A DNA stretch of 64,000 nt from Urbifossiella sp046350095 (lineage in GTDB: Bacteria; Planctomycetota; Planctomycetia; Gemmatales; Gemmataceae). Positions 33,789 through 41,319 of this stretch are shown one piece after another (the stretch's first letter is position 1; every line of letters starts with the position of its first letter). The stretch is taken from contig JAXMBA010000009.1 in assembly GCA_046350095.1 (NCBI GenBank), forward strand, positions 1 to 64,000, read 5' to 3'. Both the position numbers and the translations under genes were made by a program. The notes under the pieces were generated by a model that saw nothing but the letters and a program-made list of their open reading frames with translations, had not been told where the DNA came from and searched no databases.

Positions 33789-34396
33789 TGGGGAGGCTCG
33801 ATCGAGAACGCCGACTCCAGCCGCCGCCGCAGCGGCAACGCGTCCGCGACGCCGTGAGACCGCGCCCAGCGCGTGACCCTCCCGACGAACGCGGTCAAGT
33901 CCCGCTCGACGTGCCACAATTCGGCCGCGAACCGGCTTCGCTCGCACTCGACGGCGAAGGCATCGGGCGCCGCCGTGATGGCGCCGTCGGACCAGATGCG
34001 GGCTGCGTCGCCGGCCCACTCCACGCGCGGTGCGGGGTCGTGCCCCGTCCACGGCTGGGCGCCGGACGCGAGGCCGGTCGTCCACTCCCGCCGGCCCTCC
34101 AGCCCGCAGCAGCACCCCGGGTTAATCTCGCGGTCGCCGTCGCTCGCCTGGATCCCGCCGGACAGAATCAGGTGGTCGGCGGCGACGACGCCAGCGAGCC
34201 AGTCGGCGGCGGTCGGCCCGGCCGGCACGTCGTTGTCCTTCATCAGCTGAGCCATGACCGTGCCGACCTCCGCGTCCGTCATGTCGCCCGACAGCGGGAC
34301 GAACGAGAACGGCGGTCGGTCGGCGATCGGCCACGGCCACGGCGGTGCGCCCTCGAACCACGGGGCTTCGACGACGGGACGGAGCTTCATCGGCAT
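33785..34396 (-). CDS. Unknown soluble protein
   Basis: I do not recognise this 203-residue protein. It is rich in Trp and Pro at the start (EAPWFEGAPPWPWPIADRPP). The centre has INPGCCCGLEGRREW and HDPAPRVEWAGDAARIWSD, a pattern of Trp/Asp seen in small carbohydrate- or nucleotide-binding folds. The C-terminus is a basic helix pair. The ATG at 34396 is the likely start, though no ribosome-binding site is obvious. It lies between a methyltransferase and an RF-1-like gene and overlaps the latter by four bases. Confidence 0.55.
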   Translation of the reverse strand: MPMKLRPVVEAPWFEGAPPWPWPIADRPPFSFVPLSGDMTDAEVGTVMAQLMKDNDVPAGPTAADWLAGVVAADHLILSGGIQASDGDREINPGCCCGLEGRREWTTGLASGAQPWTGHDPAPRVEWAGDAARIWSDGAITAAPDAFAVECERSRFAAELWHVERDLTAFVGRVTRWARSHGVADALPLRRRLESAFSIEPPQ

Positions 34397-34475
34397 GTCG
34401 GTGCCCGGCGTGACGCCGGGCGAACACGGGGTACGGGTCGGGCACTGTGCTAGAGACCGTAACCGACGTCGGGGT

Positions 34476-35207
34476 TCACGCCGGCTTGTGCCCGCACACG
34501 CCGGTCGCGCAGCCAAAGAAGTACGCCTGCTTTTCGGCCACGAGGCCCGCTCGCTCGAACGCGGCGCGGGCAGGCCCGCAGTGGCCGAACCGCTCGGTGT
34601 ACACGCCCAGCAGTCGGTAGTTGTCGGGGTTGCCGAGGAGTACGCGGCCGACCAGCGGGATCACGCGGTTCAGGTAGAAGCGGTACGGCACCCGGAGCCA
34701 CCGTCTCGGGGGCACCGAGATTTCGACGAACGCGAACCGCCCGCCCGGCTTCAGCAGCCGGGCCACCTGCTCGGCGAGCCGCCGCGTCTGGTCGGGGGAG
34801 AACGTTTTCAACCCGAAAGACGACACAACGCCGTCGAAGGACGCTGATTCGAGCTCGTGGTGCAGCGCATCCGCTTCGACGACTTCCGTCGGGCAACGGC
34901 AGCGGGCTGCGGTTTGCGTGGCCCGCCGACACATCACCGGCGACAGGTCGAGGGCGCGAATCGAGCCCGTGGGGCCGACGGCGCGGGCCACGTCCGGGCA
35001 CAGCTCGCCCATGCCAGTCATCAGGTCGAGCACGGCCCACCCGGGGCGGGCCTCGAGCGCCCGCACGCACTGCTTCCGCCAGCGGGCCGCGAACCCGAAC
35101 GACGAGATCAGGTTCACGATGCCGTAGGTCGCGGCCATCTCGTCGAACAGCGCGCGGACGAAGCCCGGCTCGTACAGGGCGTCGTCCGCCGCGCTGCCGG
35201 GGCTCAC
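34476..35207 (-). CDS. UbiE/COQ5-like methyltransferase
   Basis: The 243-residue protein has a UbiE-type start (FDEMAATYGIVNLISSFGFA) and the SAM motif VLDLMTGMGELCPDVARAVG. GVVSSFGLKTFSPDQ and LLKPGGRFAFVEIS follow. It is thus a class I methyltransferase related to the menaquinone/ubiquinone C-methyltransferases. A quinone substrate is possible, but no other quinone gene is near, and the GTG start is coupled to a class V aminotransferase by a GTGA overlap. The C-terminus (YFFGCATGVCGHKPA) has three Cys/His residues that could bind metal, which is atypical for UbiE. Confidence 0.75.
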   Translation of the reverse strand: MSPGSAADDALYEPGFVRALFDEMAATYGIVNLISSFGFAARWRKQCVRALEARPGWAVLDLMTGMGELCPDVARAVGPTGSIRALDLSPVMCRRATQTAARCRCPTEVVEADALHHELESASFDGVVSSFGLKTFSPDQTRRLAEQVARLLKPGGRFAFVEISVPPRRWLRVPYRFYLNRVIPLVGRVLLGNPDNYRLLGVYTERFGHCGPARAAFERAGLVAEKQAYFFGCATGVCGHKPA

Positions 35208-36340
35208 TTCCCCGCGGCGTAAGCCTGCTGGAACGCGGCGACGCCGGAGCCGATCTGCAACTTGAATCCGCCCTCGGCCAGCACCAGCTCCAGGGCGCTG
35301 ATCGCGCCGAGAACCTCGAAAGCGTCGGTGTAGCCCATGTGGCTCAGCCGCCAGATCTTCCCCTTCATCGCGTCCTGGCCGTCGGCGAGCTTGTAGCCGT
35401 ACTGCTTCTCCAGCTTCTTCAGGGTTCCGCTGCCGTCGACGCCGGCCGGGACGGTGATCACCGTCAGGGCGCTGTTCGGCCGCTCGGCGAAGTTTTGCAG
35501 CCCCATCGCCGCCACCGCCGCGCGGGCGGCCCTGGCGATCCGCTCGTGCCGCGCCCACAGGTTTTCGATCCCTTCGGCGCGGATGCGCTTCAGGCTCGCC
35601 CGCTGGGCGCGGATCAGCGTGTTCGCCGGGGTGAACGGCGTGTCGCTCTCGAGCTGGCTCTTGCGGTAGCGGCGCAGGTCGAAGTAGAAGTTCCGCACCG
35701 GCGTGGCGTCGATCTTCTTCCACGCCTTGTCGCTGACGCTGACGAACGCCAGCCCAGGCGGCAGCATCAGCGCCTTCTGCGAGCCGGTCACGCACACGTC
35801 GATGTTCCACTCGTCCACCCGGCATTCCATCGCCCCCAGCCCGCTGATGCCGTCCACGATCAACAGCGCCTCGGTCGGGGCGACGATCTTGCCGAACGCC
35901 GCGAGGTCGTGGCCGACGCCGGTGCTCGTCTCGCTCAGCGTGGCGAATACGGCCTTCGCGTCCGGGTTGGCCTTCACCGCGGTCTCGGCCATCTCGGGCG
36001 TCACGGCCTTACCGTAGGGCACCTCGACGGCGACGATGTTGGCCCCGTGCGCCTTCAGCACGCCGCGCCACCGCTCGCCCCACCGGCCGGCCGTGAGGAG
36101 GATCACCTTCTCCCCCGCCGCAAGGCAGCTGGACACCGCCGCCTCCATGCCGCCGGTGCCGGAACTGGTGAGCGTGAACACCGGGTTGGCCGTGCGAAAG
36201 ACGTACTTCAGGTCTTCGGTGACCTCGGCGAGAATCGCCTTGGCCTCGGCGGCCCGGTGGTACGTGACCGGTCGTGCCAGTTCTAACAGCGTCTCCTCGG
36301 GAACCGGGGTCGGGCCGGGGGTGAACAGGCGGGGCTTCAT
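35204..36340 (-). CDS. Class V aminotransferase (serine/alanine-glyoxylate type)
   Basis: The 378-residue PLP enzyme matches alanine-glyoxylate and serine-pyruvate aminotransferases: LFTPGPTPVPEETL at the N-terminus, TSSGTGGMEAAVSS, the Asp in LLIVDGISGLGA and the PLP Lys189 in TGSQKALMLPPG. The reaction moves an amino group from a small amino acid to glyoxylate or pyruvate in the cytoplasm. The start at 36340 matches the family N-terminus. It is the first gene of a minus-strand set ending near 33255, with its stop overlapping the methyltransferase start. Confidence 0.9.
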   Translation of the reverse strand: MKPRLFTPGPTPVPEETLLELARPVTYHRAAEAKAILAEVTEDLKYVFRTANPVFTLTSSGTGGMEAAVSSCLAAGEKVILLTAGRWGERWRGVLKAHGANIVAVEVPYGKAVTPEMAETAVKANPDAKAVFATLSETSTGVGHDLAAFGKIVAPTEALLIVDGISGLGAMECRVDEWNIDVCVTGSQKALMLPPGLAFVSVSDKAWKKIDATPVRNFYFDLRRYRKSQLESDTPFTPANTLIRAQRASLKRIRAEGIENLWARHERIARAARAAVAAMGLQNFAERPNSALTVITVPAGVDGSGTLKKLEKQYGYKLADGQDAMKGKIWRLSHMGYTDAFEVLGAISALELVLAEGGFKLQIGSGVAAFQQAYAAGK

Positions 36341-36494
36341 CAGCGGTGGCGTCCTAATGTGGGGAGGCGAACCGGGTCATTCTAAGGACGCGCCCACCGA
36401 CCGGCCGGGTTCGCACCCTTCCCAGGACCGGGAAACTGATGCGGCCGGGCGAGCGGTGTCGATAACTCCCGATGACCCGCTCCCGTGAGGCCGC

Positions 36495-37259
36495 ATGACC
36501 GTCACCGCCCGCATCGTCGTACTTCTGGGGCTGTCACTGCCGGCGGTCGGGTGCGCGCTCTTCGCGGTGAAGCCGCCGACGCCGGCGGCTCTCATCAGCC
36601 CGGCCGAACTCGCCGCCCTCGAGCCGCAGCCCGGCGTGCGGCACTACCTTATCATTTACGGCTCCGACAAGCCGAGCCGCAACCCGGCGTACACCCACAC
36701 CTGGGCCACGCTGGTGACCACCACCGACGTGCCCGGCGGCCCGCCGGGCGTCGCGGAGGAGACCATCAGCTGGCTGCCGGTCACGATGCCGATTCACGCG
36801 CTGAGCCGGAAGACCGTGCCGGGGCGGAACTACGGCCTGCACGAGACGATGCGGGCCATGCTCGACACGAAACAGGACGTGGCGCTGTGGGGGCCGTACG
36901 AGGTGTGGCACCGGTTCGCGTACCGGTTCCGCGCGCAGAAGGCGTTCATGGAGTCCGGGGCGGTCGGGTACCAGTGCATCGACTCGTGGGGCGAAGCCGG
37001 GCGGACTGGAGCCGGCTGCGACTGCATCCACTCCATCTCGGACATGGACCCCGAGATCTCGCGCGTCGGCTACCCGCTGTTCCTGTACGGGCAGCCGGCG
37101 TCCGCCCGACTCGTGCGCCGCATCATGAACTCGCCCGCGCCGATCGACCCGCAGACGACACACGACTGGTTGCTCCCGCAACTGGGGCTCAACCAGTACC
37201 CCATCGAGGTTCGCACCTCCCGTGCGGCTGCCTCCAGGCCCGACCAGCTCTGCCGCTAG
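36495..37259 (+). CDS. Predicted lipoprotein, function unknown
   Basis: The 254-residue protein has a lipoprotein-type signal (VVLLGLSLPAVGC, Cys at about 20). The mature part holds a soluble domain with GVRHYLIIYGSDKPS and AYTHTWATLVTTT. Conserved-looking Trp and His residues (YEVWHRFAYRF) and a Cys cluster (GAGCDCIHSISDMDPE) follow. I do not recognise the family. It is probably membrane-bound and faces the periplasm or the outer membrane. Its ATG at 36495 is the first good start in the frame. Confidence 0.7.
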   Translation: MTVTARIVVLLGLSLPAVGCALFAVKPPTPAALISPAELAALEPQPGVRHYLIIYGSDKPSRNPAYTHTWATLVTTTDVPGGPPGVAEETISWLPVTMPIHALSRKTVPGRNYGLHETMRAMLDTKQDVALWGPYEVWHRFAYRFRAQKAFMESGAVGYQCIDSWGEAGRTGAGCDCIHSISDMDPEISRVGYPLFLYGQPASARLVRRIMNSPAPIDPQTTHDWLLPQLGLNQYPIEVRTSRAAASRPDQLCR

Positions 37260-37356
37260 TCTGATCCCCACACCACGATCCTCCGACGACCGGCGCGAAC
37301 CCGCGCCGCCGGCGGCGCGTCGGTACTTGATCCCGCGTCTCGGAAGGAGGTGACCC

Positions 37357-37458
37357 GTGCGACCGATTGCGACCGGAACCCGCGTCGTGGCGTCGAGTGG
37401 GTTTCTCAACATCCTCCGAGGCAGTGAGACTGATGAACTGGATGGACGTGACCGATGA
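37357..37458 (+). CDS. Short leader ORF with a perfect Shine-Dalgarno
   Basis: AAGGAGGTGA at 37344-37353, the full complement of the 16S rRNA tail, is followed by GTG at 37357 and a 33-codon frame starting with RPIATGTRVVASSGFL. It ends at 37458, 26 bases inside the next gene, which is read in a different frame from 37433. The protein has no known domain. A short frame that overlaps a start codon in this way is typical of translational coupling leaders. It may be a small protein in its own right, or the upstream SD may simply feed the larger gene. Confidence 0.45.
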   Translation: MRPIATGTRVVASSGFLNILRGSETDELDGRDR

Positions 37459-37810
37459 ACTCGGCCCCGAGGACGGCACCGACCCGAAGGACTGGCACCG
37501 GAAGCCGTGGGACGCCCCGAAGGCGGCCGGCCGGAAGGCCCGGCAGTTGTGTGGGCAGGTGGCGGAGGCGCTGCACGCAGCCGTCGGCGCGTGTGCCGAC
37601 CCGGCGGTGCAAGCGCTGACCGTGCTATCCGTGACCCCGGCCCCTCACACGGGTCGGCTGCGGGTGACGACGACGCTGCCCGCGGACGGCAGCCAGAGTC
37701 GGACGGAGGCGGAAGCCGGGCTGGCCCGCGCCGCGGGCCGGCTGCGGGGTGAGGTCGCGGCGGCGGTGAACCGCCGACACGCCCCGGAACTGGTGTTCGA
37801 GGTCGTGTGA
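37433..37810 (+). CDS. RbfA-like ribosome-binding factor
   Basis: The 125-residue protein resembles RbfA. The core ALTVLSVTPAPHTGRLRVTT forms the KH-like strand, and the helix EAGLARAAGRLRGEVAAAV with the terminal RHAPELVFEVV match the RbfA C-terminus. RbfA helps 30S maturation by binding 16S rRNA. An acidic N-terminal ~35 residues (TDELGPEDGTDPKDWH) precedes it. In most bacteria rbfA lies near infB and truB; here it is alone. The ATG at 37433 has a GAGG-type site about ten bases upstream, inside the leader ORF. Confidence 0.6.
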   Translation: MNWMDVTDELGPEDGTDPKDWHRKPWDAPKAAGRKARQLCGQVAEALHAAVGACADPAVQALTVLSVTPAPHTGRLRVTTTLPADGSQSRTEAEAGLARAAGRLRGEVAAAVNRRHAPELVFEVV

Positions 37811-37826
37811 CCTGGTCGAGTAAAGC

Positions 37827-37867
37827 GTGTTCGCCGCTCGCGGTTATCCGCCGCGGGCGGCGAACAC
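37827..37867. terminator. 17-bp hairpin between convergent genes
   Basis: GTGTTCGCCGCTCGCGG at 37827-37843 pairs with 37851-37867 with one mismatch around a 7-nt loop. It lies between the RbfA-like stop and the stop of the facing FG-GAP gene, the usual place for a bidirectional terminator. Confidence 0.65.
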
Positions 37868-37869
37868 CG

Positions 37870-39069
37870 TCACCGCCCCTGGTTCCAGTAAATCCGCACG
37901 TTCTTCGTGGCCCGGCCGCAGGCCACGATGTCCACTTTGCCGTCGCCGTCCAGGTCGGCGGTGGTCAGGTCTTCGACCGCCACGCCGCCCTCGTCCACCA
38001 GTTGCCGCGACCACCCGCCAGCGCCATGCGTGTAGACGCGGACGCCCGACTTCTCCGTGGCGCTCAGGTTGTCGCGGACGCCGATCACGAGTTCGTCGCC
38101 GGGCGTGCCGTCGAGGTCGGCGAAGGCGACGCCGTGGCCCCACTTCAACTTGTCGTCCACGACGTGCCGGTCCCACAACTCGCCGCCGCCCTTCGTGTAC
38201 GTCACCACCTGGTTCCCGTGCCACGGCTCGATCGTGCCGATCACGGGGCCGCCGGCGAGCTTCCCGATTTTGATCTCGCTCGCCCCGCGGCTACCGGCCG
38301 GTGTCGCCTGGTTCCCCGCGCCCACCTTCGTGGCCTGCCACTTCGGCTGGCCGCGGGTGAGGCGGTACACGCCCTCGTAGCTCGTCGCCAGGATGTCGTT
38401 GCCGTCGCGGGCCGGCACCGGGGTGAAGTTGTGCATGACGTGCAGCTCGTCGAACAGCACCTCGGCCTTCCACCGCTCGGCCTTCTCGGGTTCGGCCGGC
38501 ACCTTGTACGCCATCACCCGCACCGGCCGGCCGTCGAGCCAGTTCCCCTTCTGCGTCGCGTCGCGGCCCATCAGCGGCACGTGAACGATTTCTGGCTTGC
38601 CGTCGCCGTCGATGTCGAACGCGCGAACGCGGTGAACGGTCGGCTCGTCGCACGGGATGGGGAACATCGTCCACTCGTCGTCGAGGCTCTTGCCGCGCTT
38701 CAGCCACTGGAGCGTGCCGGGGTTGGCGGTGTCGAACGGCCGCCACGCGGCGCCGAGTACCACGTCCAGTTGTCCGTCGCCGTCGACGTCGAGAACCGCG
38801 GCCGAGACGTTGTCCGGGCGGCTCTTGCCGTCGAGGATCACGCGCTTCTTCCACGTCGGGTTCTCGTACCAGACCACCTTCTCCTTGTCGACGACGAGGA
38901 TGTCGGGCTTTCCGTCGCCGTTCAGGTCGGGGGTAAGGACGCAGTAGCCGATGGCGAGTTTGGCGTCGATCTCCTGCGTGCGGAAGCGGAGCGGGGCGGG
39001 GGCGTCGGCGCCGGCCGCACAGGTTGCCACGGCGACCAGCCCGGGGAGGAGAATACCGGCGGCCCGCAT
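37870..39069 (-). CDS. Exported FG-GAP/VCBS-repeat beta-propeller protein
   Basis: The 399-residue protein has a signal peptide (ILLPGLVAVATCAAGAD). Next come repeats with calcium-binding-like loops: TPDLNGDGKPDILVV, LDVDGDGQLDVVLG, FDIDGDGKPEIVHV, FADLDGTPGDELVIG and ADLDGDGKVDIVACG. Such DxDxDG-type loops make a seven-bladed FG-GAP propeller that binds Ca2+ and usually serves surface binding. The family is greatly expanded in planctomycetes. The ATG at 39069 begins the signal peptide. It faces the RbfA-like gene and is divergent from the motor-like operon at 39257. Confidence 0.85.
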   Translation of the reverse strand: MRAAGILLPGLVAVATCAAGADAPAPLRFRTQEIDAKLAIGYCVLTPDLNGDGKPDILVVDKEKVVWYENPTWKKRVILDGKSRPDNVSAAVLDVDGDGQLDVVLGAAWRPFDTANPGTLQWLKRGKSLDDEWTMFPIPCDEPTVHRVRAFDIDGDGKPEIVHVPLMGRDATQKGNWLDGRPVRVMAYKVPAEPEKAERWKAEVLFDELHVMHNFTPVPARDGNDILATSYEGVYRLTRGQPKWQATKVGAGNQATPAGSRGASEIKIGKLAGGPVIGTIEPWHGNQVVTYTKGGGELWDRHVVDDKLKWGHGVAFADLDGTPGDELVIGVRDNLSATEKSGVRVYTHGAGGWSRQLVDEGGVAVEDLTTADLDGDGKVDIVACGRATKNVRIYWNQGR

Positions 39070-39256
39070 GCGAACACCCTGGGGTGTGAACTAGGGTTGA
39101 CAGGATTCAGGCGTGCCCCCCAGTTTACCCAGGAGGCACCCGTCGTCACCCCGGGCGGCGTCCGGGACGGCTCGGGGCGGTCGCCCGGGTTGACCGGGCC
39201 GCACGGATCGGGACAATGGTGGGGTTGGCACCGGCCCCGCCGCGGAAGGACGACGC

Positions 39257-40042
39257 ATGACCATTCCCGCCTCGCACCGCCCGGCCCGCGAGTGGCTGCT
39301 GCTGGTGCTGGCGCTGGCCGCCGTCGGCGGCGCGGTGGTTCCGCTGTGGCACCTCGCCGGCGGCGAAACCCGTGCGGACTTCGCCGCGAAGTGGACGCCG
39401 GAGCGGCTGCGGGCGCTGTTCCTCGGCCCCGAGCAGGTGCTGTGCTACGTGGCGTTCGTGTGGGCGGCGCTGATCCTTCAGAGCCGCTACCGCGAAGTGT
39501 GGCGACAGCGGTCGGCGTTTGGCTTCGGCCTGCTGCCCGACGAGGAGGGCGCCCGCATCCTGCCGGAAGACGCCCGGCCGCTCGCCCGCAAGGTGGAGCA
39601 CGTGACCGGCCGCCGGCCGTTCATCCTGGCGAACATGATCCGGCTGGGGCTCGGCAAGTACGCCATCTCGAAGTCCGCGCCCGACGTGGCGGAGGTGGTC
39701 CGCAGCCAGGCCGACGTGGAGACGAGTCGGCTCGTCTCCACGATGGGGACGGTTCACTACCTGGCGTGGGCGATCCCGGCGATCGGGTTCGTCGGCACGG
39801 TCCGCGGGCTGGCGGGCGCGTTCGGCATGGCCGGCGTCACCGACGTGGGCATGGCCGACTTCACCCGCCAGGCCACGGACCAGTTGAAGATCGCGTTCGA
39901 CTGCACGCTCGTGGCGCTGCTGCTGAGTCTGGTGCTGATGTACATCGTCCACACGGTCCAGCGGGCCGAGGAAACGCTCGTCGTGGACGCGCAGGAGTAC
40001 TGCCAGGAGCACCTGCTGCTGCGGCTGTACGACCCGGGTTGA
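39257..40042 (+). CDS. MotA/TolQ/ExbB-family proton channel protein
   Basis: The 261-residue protein has four likely membrane segments. They lie at about residues 12-32, 58-77, 168-190 (AWAIPAIGFVGTVRGLAGAF) and 213-236 (FDCTLVALLLSLVLMYIVHT). The last two carry the ExbB/TolQ signature, with PAIGFVGTVRGL and a polar TM. The central loop (about 80-160) is cytoplasmic. ExbB-type proteins form the pentameric stator that uses the proton gradient to move a partner. Here the partner is plausibly the third gene in the set, which has an ExbD-like Asp. The next gene is 41 bp away. Confidence 0.85.
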   Translation: MTIPASHRPAREWLLLVLALAAVGGAVVPLWHLAGGETRADFAAKWTPERLRALFLGPEQVLCYVAFVWAALILQSRYREVWRQRSAFGFGLLPDEEGARILPEDARPLARKVEHVTGRRPFILANMIRLGLGKYAISKSAPDVAEVVRSQADVETSRLVSTMGTVHYLAWAIPAIGFVGTVRGLAGAFGMAGVTDVGMADFTRQATDQLKIAFDCTLVALLLSLVLMYIVHTVQRAEETLVVDAQEYCQEHLLLRLYDPG

Positions 40043-40083
40043 GGCGGGTGGTGTTGCGGCTTGATCCCCAGGGGCGGCCACCG

Positions 40084-41298
40084 ATGCTCTGGTCGAGGAA
40101 ACCCGCGCCGGTTCACGACAAGTCCCGCGTCGTCGGGATCGACCTGACGGCGTCCCGCGCCCGCGCCGTCTCCGTCGGCGGCGGCAAGGTCCGCGTCCTC
40201 GTCCTCGACGACCCCGCCGAGGAACTCGTACTCGCCGTCGCCGGCGACCGCCGCACGCCGGAAGTTGGTCACGCCGGCGCCGGCCTGCGCCGCACGGCCC
40301 CGCACGCGGTCGCGCTCGGGTTCCTCCCCGCCGTCGGGCAGTCGCGCGAGTTCCCCGCCGGGCGGCACTCGCCCACCGCCGACACGCTCGTCGAACTCGC
40401 CCTGGCCAAGGTCGGCGCGACGGTCGCCGCCGAGACCGAAGCCGCCGGTCTCGTCCTGCCGTCGTACCTGACGACGCCGCAGGCGGTGAAGCTCGCCGCG
40501 CTCGCGGCCAGGGCGAAGGTGCCGCTGAAGGGTACGGCCGCCGCCGCGCTCGCCGTCGCCGCCCACCGCGCCGGCTCGGTCCTGACCGGTCGACCCGGTA
40601 CCACCGCCGACGGGAACGTGATCCCGCTCCGCCCCGGCGCCACCGGCCCGGGGGCTGCGGTCGTCATTGACGCCGACGAGTTCGCTCTGACCGCCACGGT
40701 CGTGCAGGTCGACCGGACCGCGGCGAAAGTGACAGCCGCCGGGCACTGGCCGCAGGCCGGGCTCAAGCCGTGGATGGACCGCCTCATCGACGGCGTGTCC
40801 GACCGCTGCGTCCGCCTGTGCCGCCGCGACCCGCGCGACTCCGCCGAGGCCGAGCAGGCTCTGTACGAGCAACTCGACGCCACGCTCGACGGCTACCGCA
40901 CCGCCGGCACGGCGACACTGTCGGCCCGCATCGGCCACTGGTACCAGGACCTGGCGGAACCGGCCGAGGACTTCGAGCAGCACACCGCGGCGCTGGCCCG
41001 CGGCGCCGCGGAAACGATCCGCGAGTTCGTCACCGCGTCCGGGGTGCCGTCGCCGCCGCGGGTCGTGTGGCTGACGCACGCCGCCGGCCGCCTCCCCGGC
41101 TTCGGACGGGCCCTCCACCTGCACACGCCCGAAGGGACGGCCGTCGAAGTGCTGCCGCCGGGGGCGGTGGCCCACGCCGCGGCCGCGCTCGTGCCGCGCT
41201 GGGCCGCCGGAGAGCTACCTCGCACCCACCTCGACGGCTCGCTCCCCCTGGCGGCGGAGGTCGCCGCCGCCGCCCCGCGGTCGTCCACGAACCGCTAG
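40084..41298 (+). CDS. Hsp70/actin-fold protein with degenerate nucleotide site
   Basis: The 404-residue protein shows the actin/Hsp70 topology but with changed signature residues. A first strand pair (VVGIDLTASRARAVSV) stands for phosphate-1, where Hsp70 has GIDLGTTNS. LVLPSYLTTPQAVKLAALAA corresponds to the VPAYF region. TAAAALAVA follows, as in the NEPTAAALAYG motif. AVVIDADEFALTATVV replaces the GGGTFD phosphate-2 loop. Without these loops, ATP hydrolysis is doubtful; the protein may bind partners. It sits between the channel and VWA genes, 41 and 21 bp apart, and should be cotranscribed. Confidence 0.65.
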   Translation: MLWSRKPAPVHDKSRVVGIDLTASRARAVSVGGGKVRVLVLDDPAEELVLAVAGDRRTPEVGHAGAGLRRTAPHAVALGFLPAVGQSREFPAGRHSPTADTLVELALAKVGATVAAETEAAGLVLPSYLTTPQAVKLAALAARAKVPLKGTAAAALAVAAHRAGSVLTGRPGTTADGNVIPLRPGATGPGAAVVIDADEFALTATVVQVDRTAAKVTAAGHWPQAGLKPWMDRLIDGVSDRCVRLCRRDPRDSAEAEQALYEQLDATLDGYRTAGTATLSARIGHWYQDLAEPAEDFEQHTAALARGAAETIREFVTASGVPSPPRVVWLTHAAGRLPGFGRALHLHTPEGTAVEVLPPGAVAHAAAALVPRWAAGELPRTHLDGSLPLAAEVAAAAPRSSTNR

Positions 41299-41319
41299 CC
41301 GCCCCGCGGAGCCACCCCG

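Noticed and set aside
37807..40083. Long upstream extension of the Hsp70-like gene
   Set aside because: The extension is antisense to the FG-GAP gene and passes through the channel gene in a different frame. The ATG at 40084 fits the domain start.
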